This document shows positions 7,079 to 13,571 of a stretch of 13,602 nt of DNA, one piece after another. Below the pieces are notes generated by a model. That model was not told where the DNA came from. It saw only the letters and a list, made by a program, of their open reading frames with translations, and searched no databases. The DNA comes from CAYOVG01 sp964407285 (GTDB taxonomy: Bacteria > Desulfobacterota > Syntrophobacteria > Syntrophobacterales > Syntrophobacteraceae), in NCBI GenBank assembly GCA_964407285.1, contig CAYOVG010000183.1, forward strand, positions 1 to 13,602, read 5' to 3'. Made by a program: the position numbers and the translations under genes. Numbering within the stretch: position 1 is the first letter of the stretch; every line of letters begins with the position of its first letter.

Positions 7079-9256
7079 TTACCGGGCCCCCCGGGTCCGA
7101 TCCTGTTTGCCGCTGATTCCGTTCAGCAACGCATTGAGGCTCATTCTCACAACCACCGGAATGTCCTCCCCGGAGAGAAACTCCTTCCACTCCCCAACCG
7201 GTCCTCCCGCTATATCGTCGGCAATCCGGCGGCGCCACTCGTCGAATGCGGCTGGATCGGCCGCCCGGCCCCTTTCGTGCTGGTCGCTGAGCGCCAATGC
7301 GGTTTCAACGAATGCGGCGTGGCGCGGTTCCAGCAAAATCTCCTCCAACCGCTCCAAGAACCTATGAGCCGCCTTCGACCCGTCGTCCACCCCGGAACCG
7401 CCCGCGCCGGAACCGCCCGCGCCGTCCCGTCCGGCAAGGCGCGAGCACCGGCGCGCGAGAGCGTCGGGACTGATTCCCCTCTCCCTTAGTCGATGGAATA
7501 CGCTACGCTCCGGCGTGACGGCATTTTGCTTCGAAACGGCTTCCGTCACCCCGTCGTGGACGGCGCGGGCAATGAGTTCGCCCAGTTTGGAGTGGCCTCC
7601 GGCGTTCTCGACCGGTCTGCCGCGCCCCGAAACGACGATCATCTCGTCGGTCCCGGTCCCGGTGGCCTGACACCGCAACGGGTCGTCGCCGCCGCGTATG
7701 TCCAGGTCCTGCAGGGACGCGGTCTTGGCCTCCGTGGCGCTTATCACGGCCCGCGCCATGGCTCTCGGGGAGAGCTGCATGTTCGTCAGGATAATGATGT
7801 TGATGGTGCCCGGTTCGTAGTAGCGCCCTTCGTCCCTGGACATCCGGACGGCGTTGCCCTGCACTCCGGCGGTCACCAGCGCGTAGACGGCCATCTCCCT
7901 GAACCGGGCTTCGCGCACGGACAGGTTTCGCATGTCGGCCCCGGTGAAGAGCAGGCTGCAGTCCTCCCGCCGCTTCCCGACGGCCCTGTAGATGCGGTCC
8001 CTGGAGCCGTCGAGGCCGATCCTGTGGCTGATGCCCCAGCACGGCGGCGGTGTTCCGTGGTTGCCCACGGACGTTACGCCCGTCCGTTCCCCCTCGAGCG
8101 TCGAAAGGACCCGCAACGGTTCCTTGAAATCCACGATGAGCGTACGGCTGGGAAAGTCGAAGACGGTCGCTTCATCCACCCGTGCGGATTTGACGTATTC
8201 CAGGGGCAGGTCTACGGGCACGGAGGCGACGACCCTATCCTCCAGCACCTGGTTTTCGGGCTTGCTGAACGCTTCCTCGTTGATGGTCGAAGCCAGCCAT
8301 TCGACGAAGTAGCCCGCATGCGCGGACGCACGGCAGGTGAGTTCGCACGGAAAGTAGTGGATGCGGCCGTTTCGCACGGCGTCGACATCGCGCCAGCCGG
8401 GCAGGCAGAAAAACTTCTCCTGGATCTCCTTATCGCCCCCGCACCCGTAGATCACCTGCGGGTTGAACCTCTTCCACTCTTCCAGCGATATCCCGACCAC
8501 GCCGCCTTTCCTCCCCAACCGGGGCGGAACGCCCCCCGCCGCGCGGATGAACTCGTTCTGGAACGAGTCGTCACCCGGCGTCGTCACCTCGTCGCGCCCC
8601 ATGATCCGGATGACCCTCTTTCTATCCTCCACCGGTATTTTCGATACCTTGCGGGCAACCAGGTCCAACTCGCTCCCGATTCTCCCGGCCAGTTCGGCGG
8701 CCCTTTCCTCCCTGTCGAAAATAGCCCCCAGGAGTTCGATATTGCGGTAAATGTCGGCGATGGAACCGCACTCCAGTTGCACCGTGCGGCAAGCCTGCGC
8801 CGCAAAACGGTCGCGCGCCTCCCGGTGCGGGGAAGAAAGGAAGACGACATCGGGGGTGAGCGCTTCAATACGCTGGAGCGACGGCGAGAGAAATCCGCCG
8901 ACGACCTCCTTTCTGACGGCATCCAGGGGAAAGGTGTCATGCCACGTGACGCCCTTGACGGCATCGCCCGCTCCCAGTTCGAAGAGGATCTCCGTTATGC
9001 CGGGGACCAGCGAAACCACGCGTTGCGGCGGGCCGGACAGGGAAATGCGCGCGCCGCCCGCGTCGGTGAACTCGACCGGATAAGCGGCAAGCGCATCCGC
9101 CGTTCCCGGTACCGGCAGCGCCGACATCCCTATCGGCATCAACATCAACGTCAACGCCAGGGTCAACATCAACCTGTACGGACTGTACGGAACGAATATC
9201 CCGCGAAGCCGTTCGTTCCCGGCGGCATGCCCGGAGCGAGAAACGTGCACGGGCAT
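7079..9256 (-). CDS. cbiZ: Fusion: BtuF-like periplasmic binding domain plus CbiZ adenosylcobinamide amidohydrolase
   Basis: This 725-residue protein has three parts. After a hydrophobic export signal (about 28-48), residues 62-330 match a Peripla_BP_2 corrinoid/iron-complex binding domain (RVVSLVPGITEILFELGAG, 79-97; SLQRIEALTPDVVFLSSP, 126-143). Residues about 365-578 match CbiZ: RTLIVDFKEPLRVLST, VTAGVQGNAVR (461-471), PGTINIIILTNMQLSPRAMA (482-501), ATEAKTASLQDL (507-518), ATGTGTDEMIVV (531-542) and AGGHSKLGELIARAVH (552-567). The tail has a Gly/Ser linker (609-623) and a helical region (about 628-715) I do not recognise. CbiZ hydrolyses the amide linking the aminopropanol arm of adenosylcobinamide, yielding adenosylcobyric acid for salvage; some bacterial forms also cut pseudocobalamin. 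GGAGGAGG stands four to five bases before the ATG at 9256; an in-frame GTG at 9250 or ATG near residue 30 are alternatives. CbiZ is normally considered cytoplasmic, so its placement behind a signal is the unusual feature. Confidence 0.9.
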   Translation of the reverse strand: MPVHVSRSGHAAGNERLRGIFVPYSPYRLMLTLALTLMLMPIGMSALPVPGTADALAAYPVEFTDAGGARISLSGPPQRVVSLVPGITEILFELGAGDAVKGVTWHDTFPLDAVRKEVVGGFLSPSLQRIEALTPDVVFLSSPHREARDRFAAQACRTVQLECGSIADIYRNIELLGAIFDREERAAELAGRIGSELDLVARKVSKIPVEDRKRVIRIMGRDEVTTPGDDSFQNEFIRAAGGVPPRLGRKGGVVGISLEEWKRFNPQVIYGCGGDKEIQEKFFCLPGWRDVDAVRNGRIHYFPCELTCRASAHAGYFVEWLASTINEEAFSKPENQVLEDRVVASVPVDLPLEYVKSARVDEATVFDFPSRTLIVDFKEPLRVLSTLEGERTGVTSVGNHGTPPPCWGISHRIGLDGSRDRIYRAVGKRREDCSLLFTGADMRNLSVREARFREMAVYALVTAGVQGNAVRMSRDEGRYYEPGTINIIILTNMQLSPRAMARAVISATEAKTASLQDLDIRGGDDPLRCQATGTGTDEMIVVSGRGRPVENAGGHSKLGELIARAVHDGVTEAVSKQNAVTPERSVFHRLRERGISPDALARRCSRLAGRDGAGGSGAGGSGVDDGSKAAHRFLERLEEILLEPRHAAFVETALALSDQHERGRAADPAAFDEWRRRIADDIAGGPVGEWKEFLSGEDIPVVVRMSLNALLNGISGKQDRTRGAR
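7392..7421 (-). repeat. Tandem 15-bp duplication in the fusion gene linker
   Basis: Two identical adjacent 15-base units (7392-7406 and 7407-7421) encode two Gly-Ala-Gly-Gly-Ser blocks in the flexible linker before the C-terminal helical tail of the CbiZ fusion. The duplication keeps the frame and simply lengthens the tether. Confidence 0.85.
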
Positions 9257-9292
9257 GAGACCTCCTCCCCTCTTCAGACTGTCACTTCATGC

Positions 9293-9550
9293 TCATCCGC
9301 AAAGCAGCAGAGGTTTGCCCCGCGATTCGAATCTGTCCAGGTCCGGGTCGTAGGCCACAGCCATGAAAAGCACCTGTTGCATTCCCCTGGCGGCCAGGCG
9401 CCACCATCCATAGACGACGTCTTCCTCCGAGGTCGCCACTGAAACAGCGCTGACCCCGAGAGACCGTGACGTCTCGACCAGGTCGTTTACCCCTTTCAGC
9501 GGAACTTCTTCCTTGCCTTCGGTAACGTACAGGATCATCCCCTTCTTCAT
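9293..9550 (-). CDS. Small uncharacterised protein, first gene of the B12 transport operon
   Basis: I do not recognise a family for this 85-residue protein. It has no signal peptide or membrane helix, so it is probably cytoplasmic. The pattern suggests a small alpha/beta unit: strand MILYVTEG (5-12), helix LKGVNDLVETSRSLG (18-32), strand AVSVATSEED (35-44), a Trp-Trp pair (49-50) with helix, strand VLFMAVAYD (60-68) and a short tail ending in Cys-Gly. The start is well supported: GGAGGT lies five bases before the ATG at 9550. It is the first gene after the cobalamin riboswitch terminator and ends 36 bases before the binding protein-CbiZ fusion, so it belongs to the corrinoid regulon. A role in corrinoid handling or operon control is an inference from position only. 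Confidence 0.8.
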   Translation of the reverse strand: MKKGMILYVTEGKEEVPLKGVNDLVETSRSLGVSAVSVATSEEDVVYGWWRLAARGMQQVLFMAVAYDPDLDRFESRGKPLLLCG

Positions 9551-9699
9551 GGAGCACCTCCATCGACGGAAAAAAGCGCCCGTAAACCGTGTGGTTCACC
9601 GTGGTTCACGAGCGACGCAACGGTTGGAAAGGTTAACGGCGAAGCGGTTGGGAGAGAGACTCGCAGGCGGGCCGGACGGAGGTTTCCGGAGGCAGGAGC

Positions 9700-9737
9700 A
9701 AAAAAAAAATCCCCGGAGCCTTTCGGCCCTGAGGATT
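9700..9737 (-). terminator. Intrinsic terminator of the second cobalamin riboswitch
   Basis: Read on the minus strand, AATCC and GGATT close a long stem with a GAAA loop and a GGGCC/GGCTC inner helix including a wobble pair. It is followed by a run of about ten T (plus-strand A at 9700-9709). It lies between the riboswitch and the first gene, as expected for transcriptional attenuation. Confidence 0.92.
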
Positions 9738-9804
9738 GCACCCTGGTTCACTTGATCCTTCGGCGGTTCATCGGGTATCTCCACGCACCGACTCACCAAC
9801 ACGC

Positions 9805-9964
9805 ATCAGGCAGGTCTTCTGACTCACGGATCGCTCTACTCCCCGGCCCTTCCCGCTTTGCAGCCGCAAAGCAGTGGTCTTGCCGGGTTTCGTCCCCGTT
9901 CACAGCGGCGGGACCGTTCCCGATTTGCACGGGATTCCCTCTTAAGCTAAAAAGCACCTGACGG
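9805..9964 (-). promoter_or_regulatory. Cobalamin riboswitch of the corrinoid ABC/CbiZ operon
   Basis: On the minus strand the conserved blocks appear in order: AGGTGC (9954-9959), GGGAAT (9934-9939), GCCGCTGTGAA (9899-9909), the B12 box with GACCACTGC (9871-9879) and GTCAGAAGACCTGCC (9809-9823). A strong terminator follows at 9737-9700 and then five genes for corrinoid import and salvage. It is the second independent copy of this riboswitch class in the window and presumably senses the same ligand as the one at 326-516. Confidence 0.95.
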
Positions 9965-9999
9965 CATACAAATACATCGCTCAAACAACATCGCTTGAT

Positions 10000-10028
10000 C
10001 TTCTAGTTGATCGCAGTCCTCGTGTCAA
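10000..10028 (-). promoter_or_regulatory. Sigma70-like promoter of the corrinoid ABC/CbiZ operon
   Basis: On the minus strand TTGACA (10023-10028) is a perfect -35 and, after exactly 17 bases, TAGAAG (10000-10005) matches the -10 consensus at four of six positions. Transcription would start near 9993, about 30 bases before the riboswitch core. Confidence 0.7.
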
Positions 10029-10334
10029 CAGAAATGTATCGAGTCTCATCCGAACTTTTGCGCGGTTACGGCTGCCGGTCGCGACCGGGGCCGGCCGCGA
10101 CCGGGCCGTGAATACGGGCATGATCCACGGGCCGTGTGCTTGAGGTGATGATCGAGAGGACTCACCGTCATTCCCGCGCGGCGCATGGGCGTTGATTCGA
10201 CGCCCTGCCCGCGAGGGCCGGCGGACCGATGGTGGGGCGGGGTTTCGTCCCCGCCTCCCCCACCCGGCATGCCTCCACCGGGAAACAAACGACACGGAGA
10301 CAAACGACGGACCAACGGCAATGACACAATCGGA
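10029..10334. other. Intergenic region with palindrome and long hairpin
   Basis: No gene is supported here. Two structures stand out. CCGGTCGCGACCGG at 10075-10088 is a perfect 14-base palindrome. A longer hairpin at 10231-10264 pairs GGTGGGG-CGGGG with CCCCG-CCCCACC around TTTCGT, with a three-base bulge. The style (GC-rich hairpin between genes) resembles dispersed intergenic repeat elements, but other copies cannot be checked from this window. Confidence 0.5.
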
Positions 10335-10362
10335 CGGACAGAGCCGTGGCCGGCTCTGTCCG
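10335..10362 (-). terminator. Perfect 12-bp hairpin after the HAF/PKD gene
   Basis: CGGACAGAGCCG (10335-10346) and CGGCTCTGTCCG (10351-10362) form a perfect 12-bp stem with a four-base loop, ten bases past the stop of the minus-strand gene. The T-run is poor, so termination is likely but not certain. Confidence 0.6.
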
Positions 10363-10372
10363 CAACTGCCGG

Positions 10373-12673
10373 TTACTGCAATGAATCGTGGTTTTGTCCG
10401 CTATCGACCGCAGCCCCCTTCTTATTGTGAGGCACGGTTACCGCAACACTGCCGCTGCAGCTCTGACCATACTGGTCGGTTGCCGTGAATTGAATGGAGT
10501 AAACCCGGCCGTTGCCCTTGCCCGCCCGCTCGGCGCGCAACAGGACGGAACCGTCGCTTTGAATGACCGCGTCGGGAGAGGTGTCCCCGTCGCCGAGGCC
10601 GTTTATGGGCTCATCCTGGGTCACGCCGGTTACGCTGATTGTCGTCTTGTCGTTATCCCGGTCGGTTACTCCGAAAATCCTGACGGCGACCATCTTGTGG
10701 TTCGGCGGCCACATCGAAGAGGGATCGGCGTAGGCGTTGGCGCAAATCGGGGGATCGTTGATATTTTGCACCAGGATATCGACCGAAGCCGTATCGGCGC
10801 TTCCCCAACTGTCGGTCACCGTCAGTTCGAATTGAAGCGTCTCTCCACCCGAACCGACCTGCGGCGCCGTGAAGGTCGGGCTTACGGAAGTGGAATCCGA
10901 GAGGGCCACCGGCGTCCCGCCGGTCTGTTCCCAGCTATAGGTCAAAGGATTGTTGTCGGGGTCGGTGCTTCCGGACCCGTCGAGAGTGACCGGACTCCAT
11001 TCGGTCACGGTCCGGTTCACTCCGGCATCGGCTACCGGTGGGTGATTTACATTCTCCACGGTCACCGTAACCTGGTCGGCGGCAGAGGTGTCGGTCCCGT
11101 CGCTGACGGTTAGGGAAAACACCAGCGCGGCGTCGGCCGTGGTGATATAGGGAGCGATGAAGCCGGGGATTTGCGTATCGGCCCCGGAAAGACTGACCGC
11201 GGGGCCGCTCACTTGTGTCCACGAATAAGTAAGGCTGTCCCCGTCGGGGTCATAGCTTCCGGAACCGTCCAGAGCGACCGGAGAGCCTTCCTGCACCGTC
11301 TGGGCGTTGCCGGACCTGGCCACGGGGGCGTGGTTGACGTTCTTGACCGTGACGTTTACGATCGCGGGTTCACTGTCCGCCTCCCCGTCGTTGACGATGA
11401 GCTGGAAGGTCAAAGTCTCCCCTCCGGTCCCCACCGTCGGGGCGGTAAAGGTCGGATGGACGGGGTCGGCTACATCGAGATCGACGGCGATGCCGGCCGT
11501 CTGAATCCAGGAATACGTCAGGGGATTTCCGTCGGGATCGGTGCTGCCCGAACCGTTCAGGGTGACCGAAGCTCCTTCATTCGTCACCTGGTCGGAACCG
11601 GCGTCGGCGATCGGAGGCGTATTTGTCACGCTTGCTTTTCTCAGCAGGAAAGCATGGGTTTCGTTGTTTATCCTTCCCGAACCGACAATCTCGTCGAGAT
11701 CGTTGATTCCCATCGCCTCTTCGAGCACCCAGCCGGAGCCTTCGGGCAGCAGGGAGTTCAGGTCGATCATGCCTTGAGTTTCATTCCAGACGAAAGCGCG
11801 CTTTTCTCCGTCGGCCGTCTCGGAATAGCCCACGATGGAGCCTGATCCGTTGATTTTCATCGCCCAACTGTTGTTTCCGCCCAAGGTCCCCAGGTCTTCA
11901 AGGCTGCCGGAACCTCCCATCTCGTACCTGAACGCATGCGAGTACCCGGAGGAATTGTCCGCATATCCGCACACTACCCCCTGGTCGTTGATTCCCATGC
12001 CGGTTGAATAGGACCCTCCGAAGGTACCCATGCTTTTGATTTGAAACACGCCGTTGAGCCATACGTAACCACGGGCATAAGGAAATTGAGAATTGTAGCC
12101 GCATCCGGTAACTTGCCCGCTATTGTTTATTGCCTCTCCGTATGTGAGCATCCAGCCGACATTGGGGTACTCGATCGGGGTCATGACTCCATTACTGTAG
12201 ACGAAGCCCCTCCGGTTGTACGTCGAGGTGTTATAGGATGTTCCTGCAATAACCCCGTTATCATTGATGTCGTATGCGACGCTGACCGAGCCGCCAAGCG
12301 TTCCCAGGTTCGACATGGTTCCATTCCAATAGAGGAAAGCCCTGCGCTCGCCATTGGATATGTGGGATTCTCCGACAATCTGTCCGGCTTCGTTGATTGC
12401 TTTGGCGCGACTCATACTGCCGCCCAGGGTGCCCAAATCGACCATCGCGCCGTTTTCATACAAGAAAGCGTGGTTCAGGTTATCCGCGGTGATGGAAGAA
12501 CCGACGACCTGGCCCTTGCTGTTGACCCCATAGGCATGGCTTTCGTTCCCGCCGAGAGTACCCAGGTCGATTATCTCGTAGCCGGTGGCGCCTGCCGCAC
12601 CTACATGCAATACGGTAAGCAGGATAGTTATGGAAATGGTCAATGCGCGCCGCATCGTTATGTTCATCTTCAT
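10373..12673 (-). CDS. Exported HAF-repeat and PKD-like domain protein
   Basis: This 766-residue protein has a signal peptide (basic MRRA then hydrophobic LTISITILLTVLHVGAAGA, about 7-29) and should be exported. HAF repeats with the DLGTLGG type motif occur at 36-42, 79-85, 122-128, 214-220 (SMGTFGG) and 260-266; the one expected near 168 is degenerate. Each unit carries AIN..GQVVG and RAFLY phrases, and the block ends with IDLNSLLPEGSGWVL. Three PKD/cadherin-like domains follow (about 352-445, 449-541, 545-636), each opening with PPxADAG or a variant and GSGSxDPDxxxLTYSW. The tail (640-748) starts PPICANAYADPSSMWPPNHK and has a Cys pair (C643, C739). No LPXTG, autotransporter or sorting signal is seen, and the very end is hydrophilic. 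Role unknown: a surface, adhesion or polysaccharide-binding protein is an inference. The gene stands alone. Confidence 0.87.
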   Translation of the reverse strand: MKMNITMRRALTISITILLTVLHVGAAGATGYEIIDLGTLGGNESHAYGVNSKGQVVGSSITADNLNHAFLYENGAMVDLGTLGGSMSRAKAINEAGQIVGESHISNGERRAFLYWNGTMSNLGTLGGSVSVAYDINDNGVIAGTSYNTSTYNRRGFVYSNGVMTPIEYPNVGWMLTYGEAINNSGQVTGCGYNSQFPYARGYVWLNGVFQIKSMGTFGGSYSTGMGINDQGVVCGYADNSSGYSHAFRYEMGGSGSLEDLGTLGGNNSWAMKINGSGSIVGYSETADGEKRAFVWNETQGMIDLNSLLPEGSGWVLEEAMGINDLDEIVGSGRINNETHAFLLRKASVTNTPPIADAGSDQVTNEGASVTLNGSGSTDPDGNPLTYSWIQTAGIAVDLDVADPVHPTFTAPTVGTGGETLTFQLIVNDGEADSEPAIVNVTVKNVNHAPVARSGNAQTVQEGSPVALDGSGSYDPDGDSLTYSWTQVSGPAVSLSGADTQIPGFIAPYITTADAALVFSLTVSDGTDTSAADQVTVTVENVNHPPVADAGVNRTVTEWSPVTLDGSGSTDPDNNPLTYSWEQTGGTPVALSDSTSVSPTFTAPQVGSGGETLQFELTVTDSWGSADTASVDILVQNINDPPICANAYADPSSMWPPNHKMVAVRIFGVTDRDNDKTTISVTGVTQDEPINGLGDGDTSPDAVIQSDGSVLLRAERAGKGNGRVYSIQFTATDQYGQSCSGSVAVTVPHNKKGAAVDSGQNHDSLQ

Positions 12674-12684
12674 CCTCCTCCTTA
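12674..12684 (-). promoter_or_regulatory. Shine-Dalgarno of the HAF/PKD gene
   Basis: On the minus strand TAAGGAGGAGG (12684-12674) abuts the ATG at 12673. The TAAGGAGG part is three bases from that ATG and nine from the next in-frame ATG at 12667. The second start would remove two residues and may be the true one. Confidence 0.65.
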
Positions 12685-12817
12685 TGCCATCGCAACATGG
12701 CCTTTATAAAGTAATCCGATTCATCGGCTCAGGTGCGCCGATCGATCGGGAATGAACGGCCGAATTACCGGAGATGCCGGCGGCTCGACCAGTTAGCGTG
12801 TCCTTTTCCATACCCTG

Positions 12818-12832
12818 TCAGAGCTTCTTCAT
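12818..12832 (-). other. Orphan start site: strong Shine-Dalgarno with a four-codon ORF
   Basis: On the minus strand AGGAGGT (12846-12840) lies seven bases before an ATG (12832-12830) that reads Met-Lys-Lys-Leu and then TGA (12820-12818). The initiation signal is excellent and MKKL is a common start of exported proteins, but nothing recognisable continues in any frame. It may be the stump of a deleted gene, or a leader mini-ORF for the HAF/PKD gene 145 bases downstream. Confidence 0.55.
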
Positions 12833-12867
12833 GGCATCTACCTCCTTTTCTTGTGGAATTTTTCGGA

Positions 12868-12913
12868 CCGGCAACGGAAACACCTCCGAACCGGTAACGG
12901 AAACACCTCCCCG
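12868..12913. repeat. Tandem 23-bp duplication
   Basis: Units 12868-12890 and 12891-12913 are adjacent direct copies of a 23-base sequence. They differ at one internal base (C/T at the fifth position) and at the last two or three bases. It lies upstream of the orphan start site and the HAF/PKD gene on the minus strand. Confidence 0.85.
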
Positions 12914-12974
12914 CACCGTCGGCTCGATTCACGTTCATGCGCTTTGGAACAGGCGCGGTTGCACGCGCGGACGC

Positions 12975-13110
12975 GCAATATGCCATGGAAAATTAATACC
13001 CGTGAGTTTCTGTTCTCTGTTCATCAGGTAAAAGGTGTTATTTATCCGAATATTATGGTATACGAGTTTGTACTTGTATTATATTCGACATCGAAAGTAA
13101 ATAGATATGC
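12975..13110. other. AT-rich island, possible promoter region
   Basis: This stretch is clearly more AT-rich than the rest of the window. On the minus strand it holds a perfect TATAAT (13083-13078), but no good -35 hexamer at 16-18 bases upstream. It could hold the promoter for the HAF/PKD gene, with a leader of about 400 bases, or mark inserted DNA. I see no gene in it. Confidence 0.4.
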
Positions 13111-13228
13111 GTCCACTTCCGACGCCGTCTCCGGAGGGAATACACCCGCCCTGCGGAATGCTGAAGCGCGACCTCCGATTCCCTCGGCCTCCCCATACCG
13201 CCTCCCGCGGAAATCCATCCCTCCTGCC

Positions 13229-13340
13229 CTCCGGCTTCATCTCCTGGCCTTCGGCTTCATCCGGAATACTTGAGTCGTACCTGAATCCCTCTTCCACCGG
13301 GATCTCCGGCTTCACCTCCTGGCCTTCGGCTTCATCCGGA
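13229..13340. repeat. Pair of 37-bp direct repeats spaced 75 bp apart
   Basis: The 37-base segments 13229-13265 and 13304-13340 are identical except for one T/C change at the twelfth base. The offset of 75 bases keeps the same reading frame. A minus-strand open frame of 115 codons (13079-13426) runs through both and gives DEAEGQEMKPE and DEAEGQEVKPE, but it lacks a clear ribosome-binding site and I do not call it a gene. Confidence 0.85.
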
Positions 13341-13425
13341 TGCAACTCCTCGAGATCGGCGGGCGCGCTGATCGCATTAGCACACAGTTTGTATGGAATC
13401 GACACTGGGAGGGGGTCCGATCTCA

Positions 13426-13571
13426 TTCAAACTTTTTGAAAATGGCCCTTTTTTCCAGAAAAGCCCGTGGTGGTGCGGGGTTATGCCGTTTTTCCCGGTT
13501 TTCGGGGGGAGTTGAAAAAGTTTGAAGATGAGGTTTAGGAGGGTGGGTCGGAGGAGATCTTCAAACTTTTT
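13426..13571. repeat. Inverted and direct 12-bp repeats at the right end
   Basis: TTCAAACTTTTT occurs at 13426-13437, as its exact reverse complement at 13515-13526, and again directly at 13560-13571. The first two could fold back around about 77 bases. The first and third copies share further bases on the right. A short GGGC/GCCC hairpin (13578-13591) follows the third. This may be part of a small non-coding repeat or mobile element cut by the window edge. No gene is seen from 13341 to the end. Confidence 0.75.

Noticed and set aside
7493..9442. 649-codon plus-strand open frame opposite the CbiZ fusion and small gene
   Set aside because: No recognisable domain, very high Arg/Gly/Pro/His content, and the opposite strand carries conserved CbiZ and binding-protein motifs.
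12674..12990. Cyclic di-GMP (GEMM) riboswitch before the HAF/PKD gene
   Set aside because: Considered because of the long leader and the GGDEF remnant, but the conserved GCAAA and ACGCAAAGCC blocks are not present on the minus strand.
13229..13340. CRISPR array
   Set aside because: Only two repeat copies, one with a mismatch, and no cas genes nearby.
13079..13426. 115-codon minus-strand open frame containing the 37-bp repeats
   Set aside because: No clear ribosome site, no known domain, and its length is explained by GC-rich repeats. Kept as a repeat feature only.
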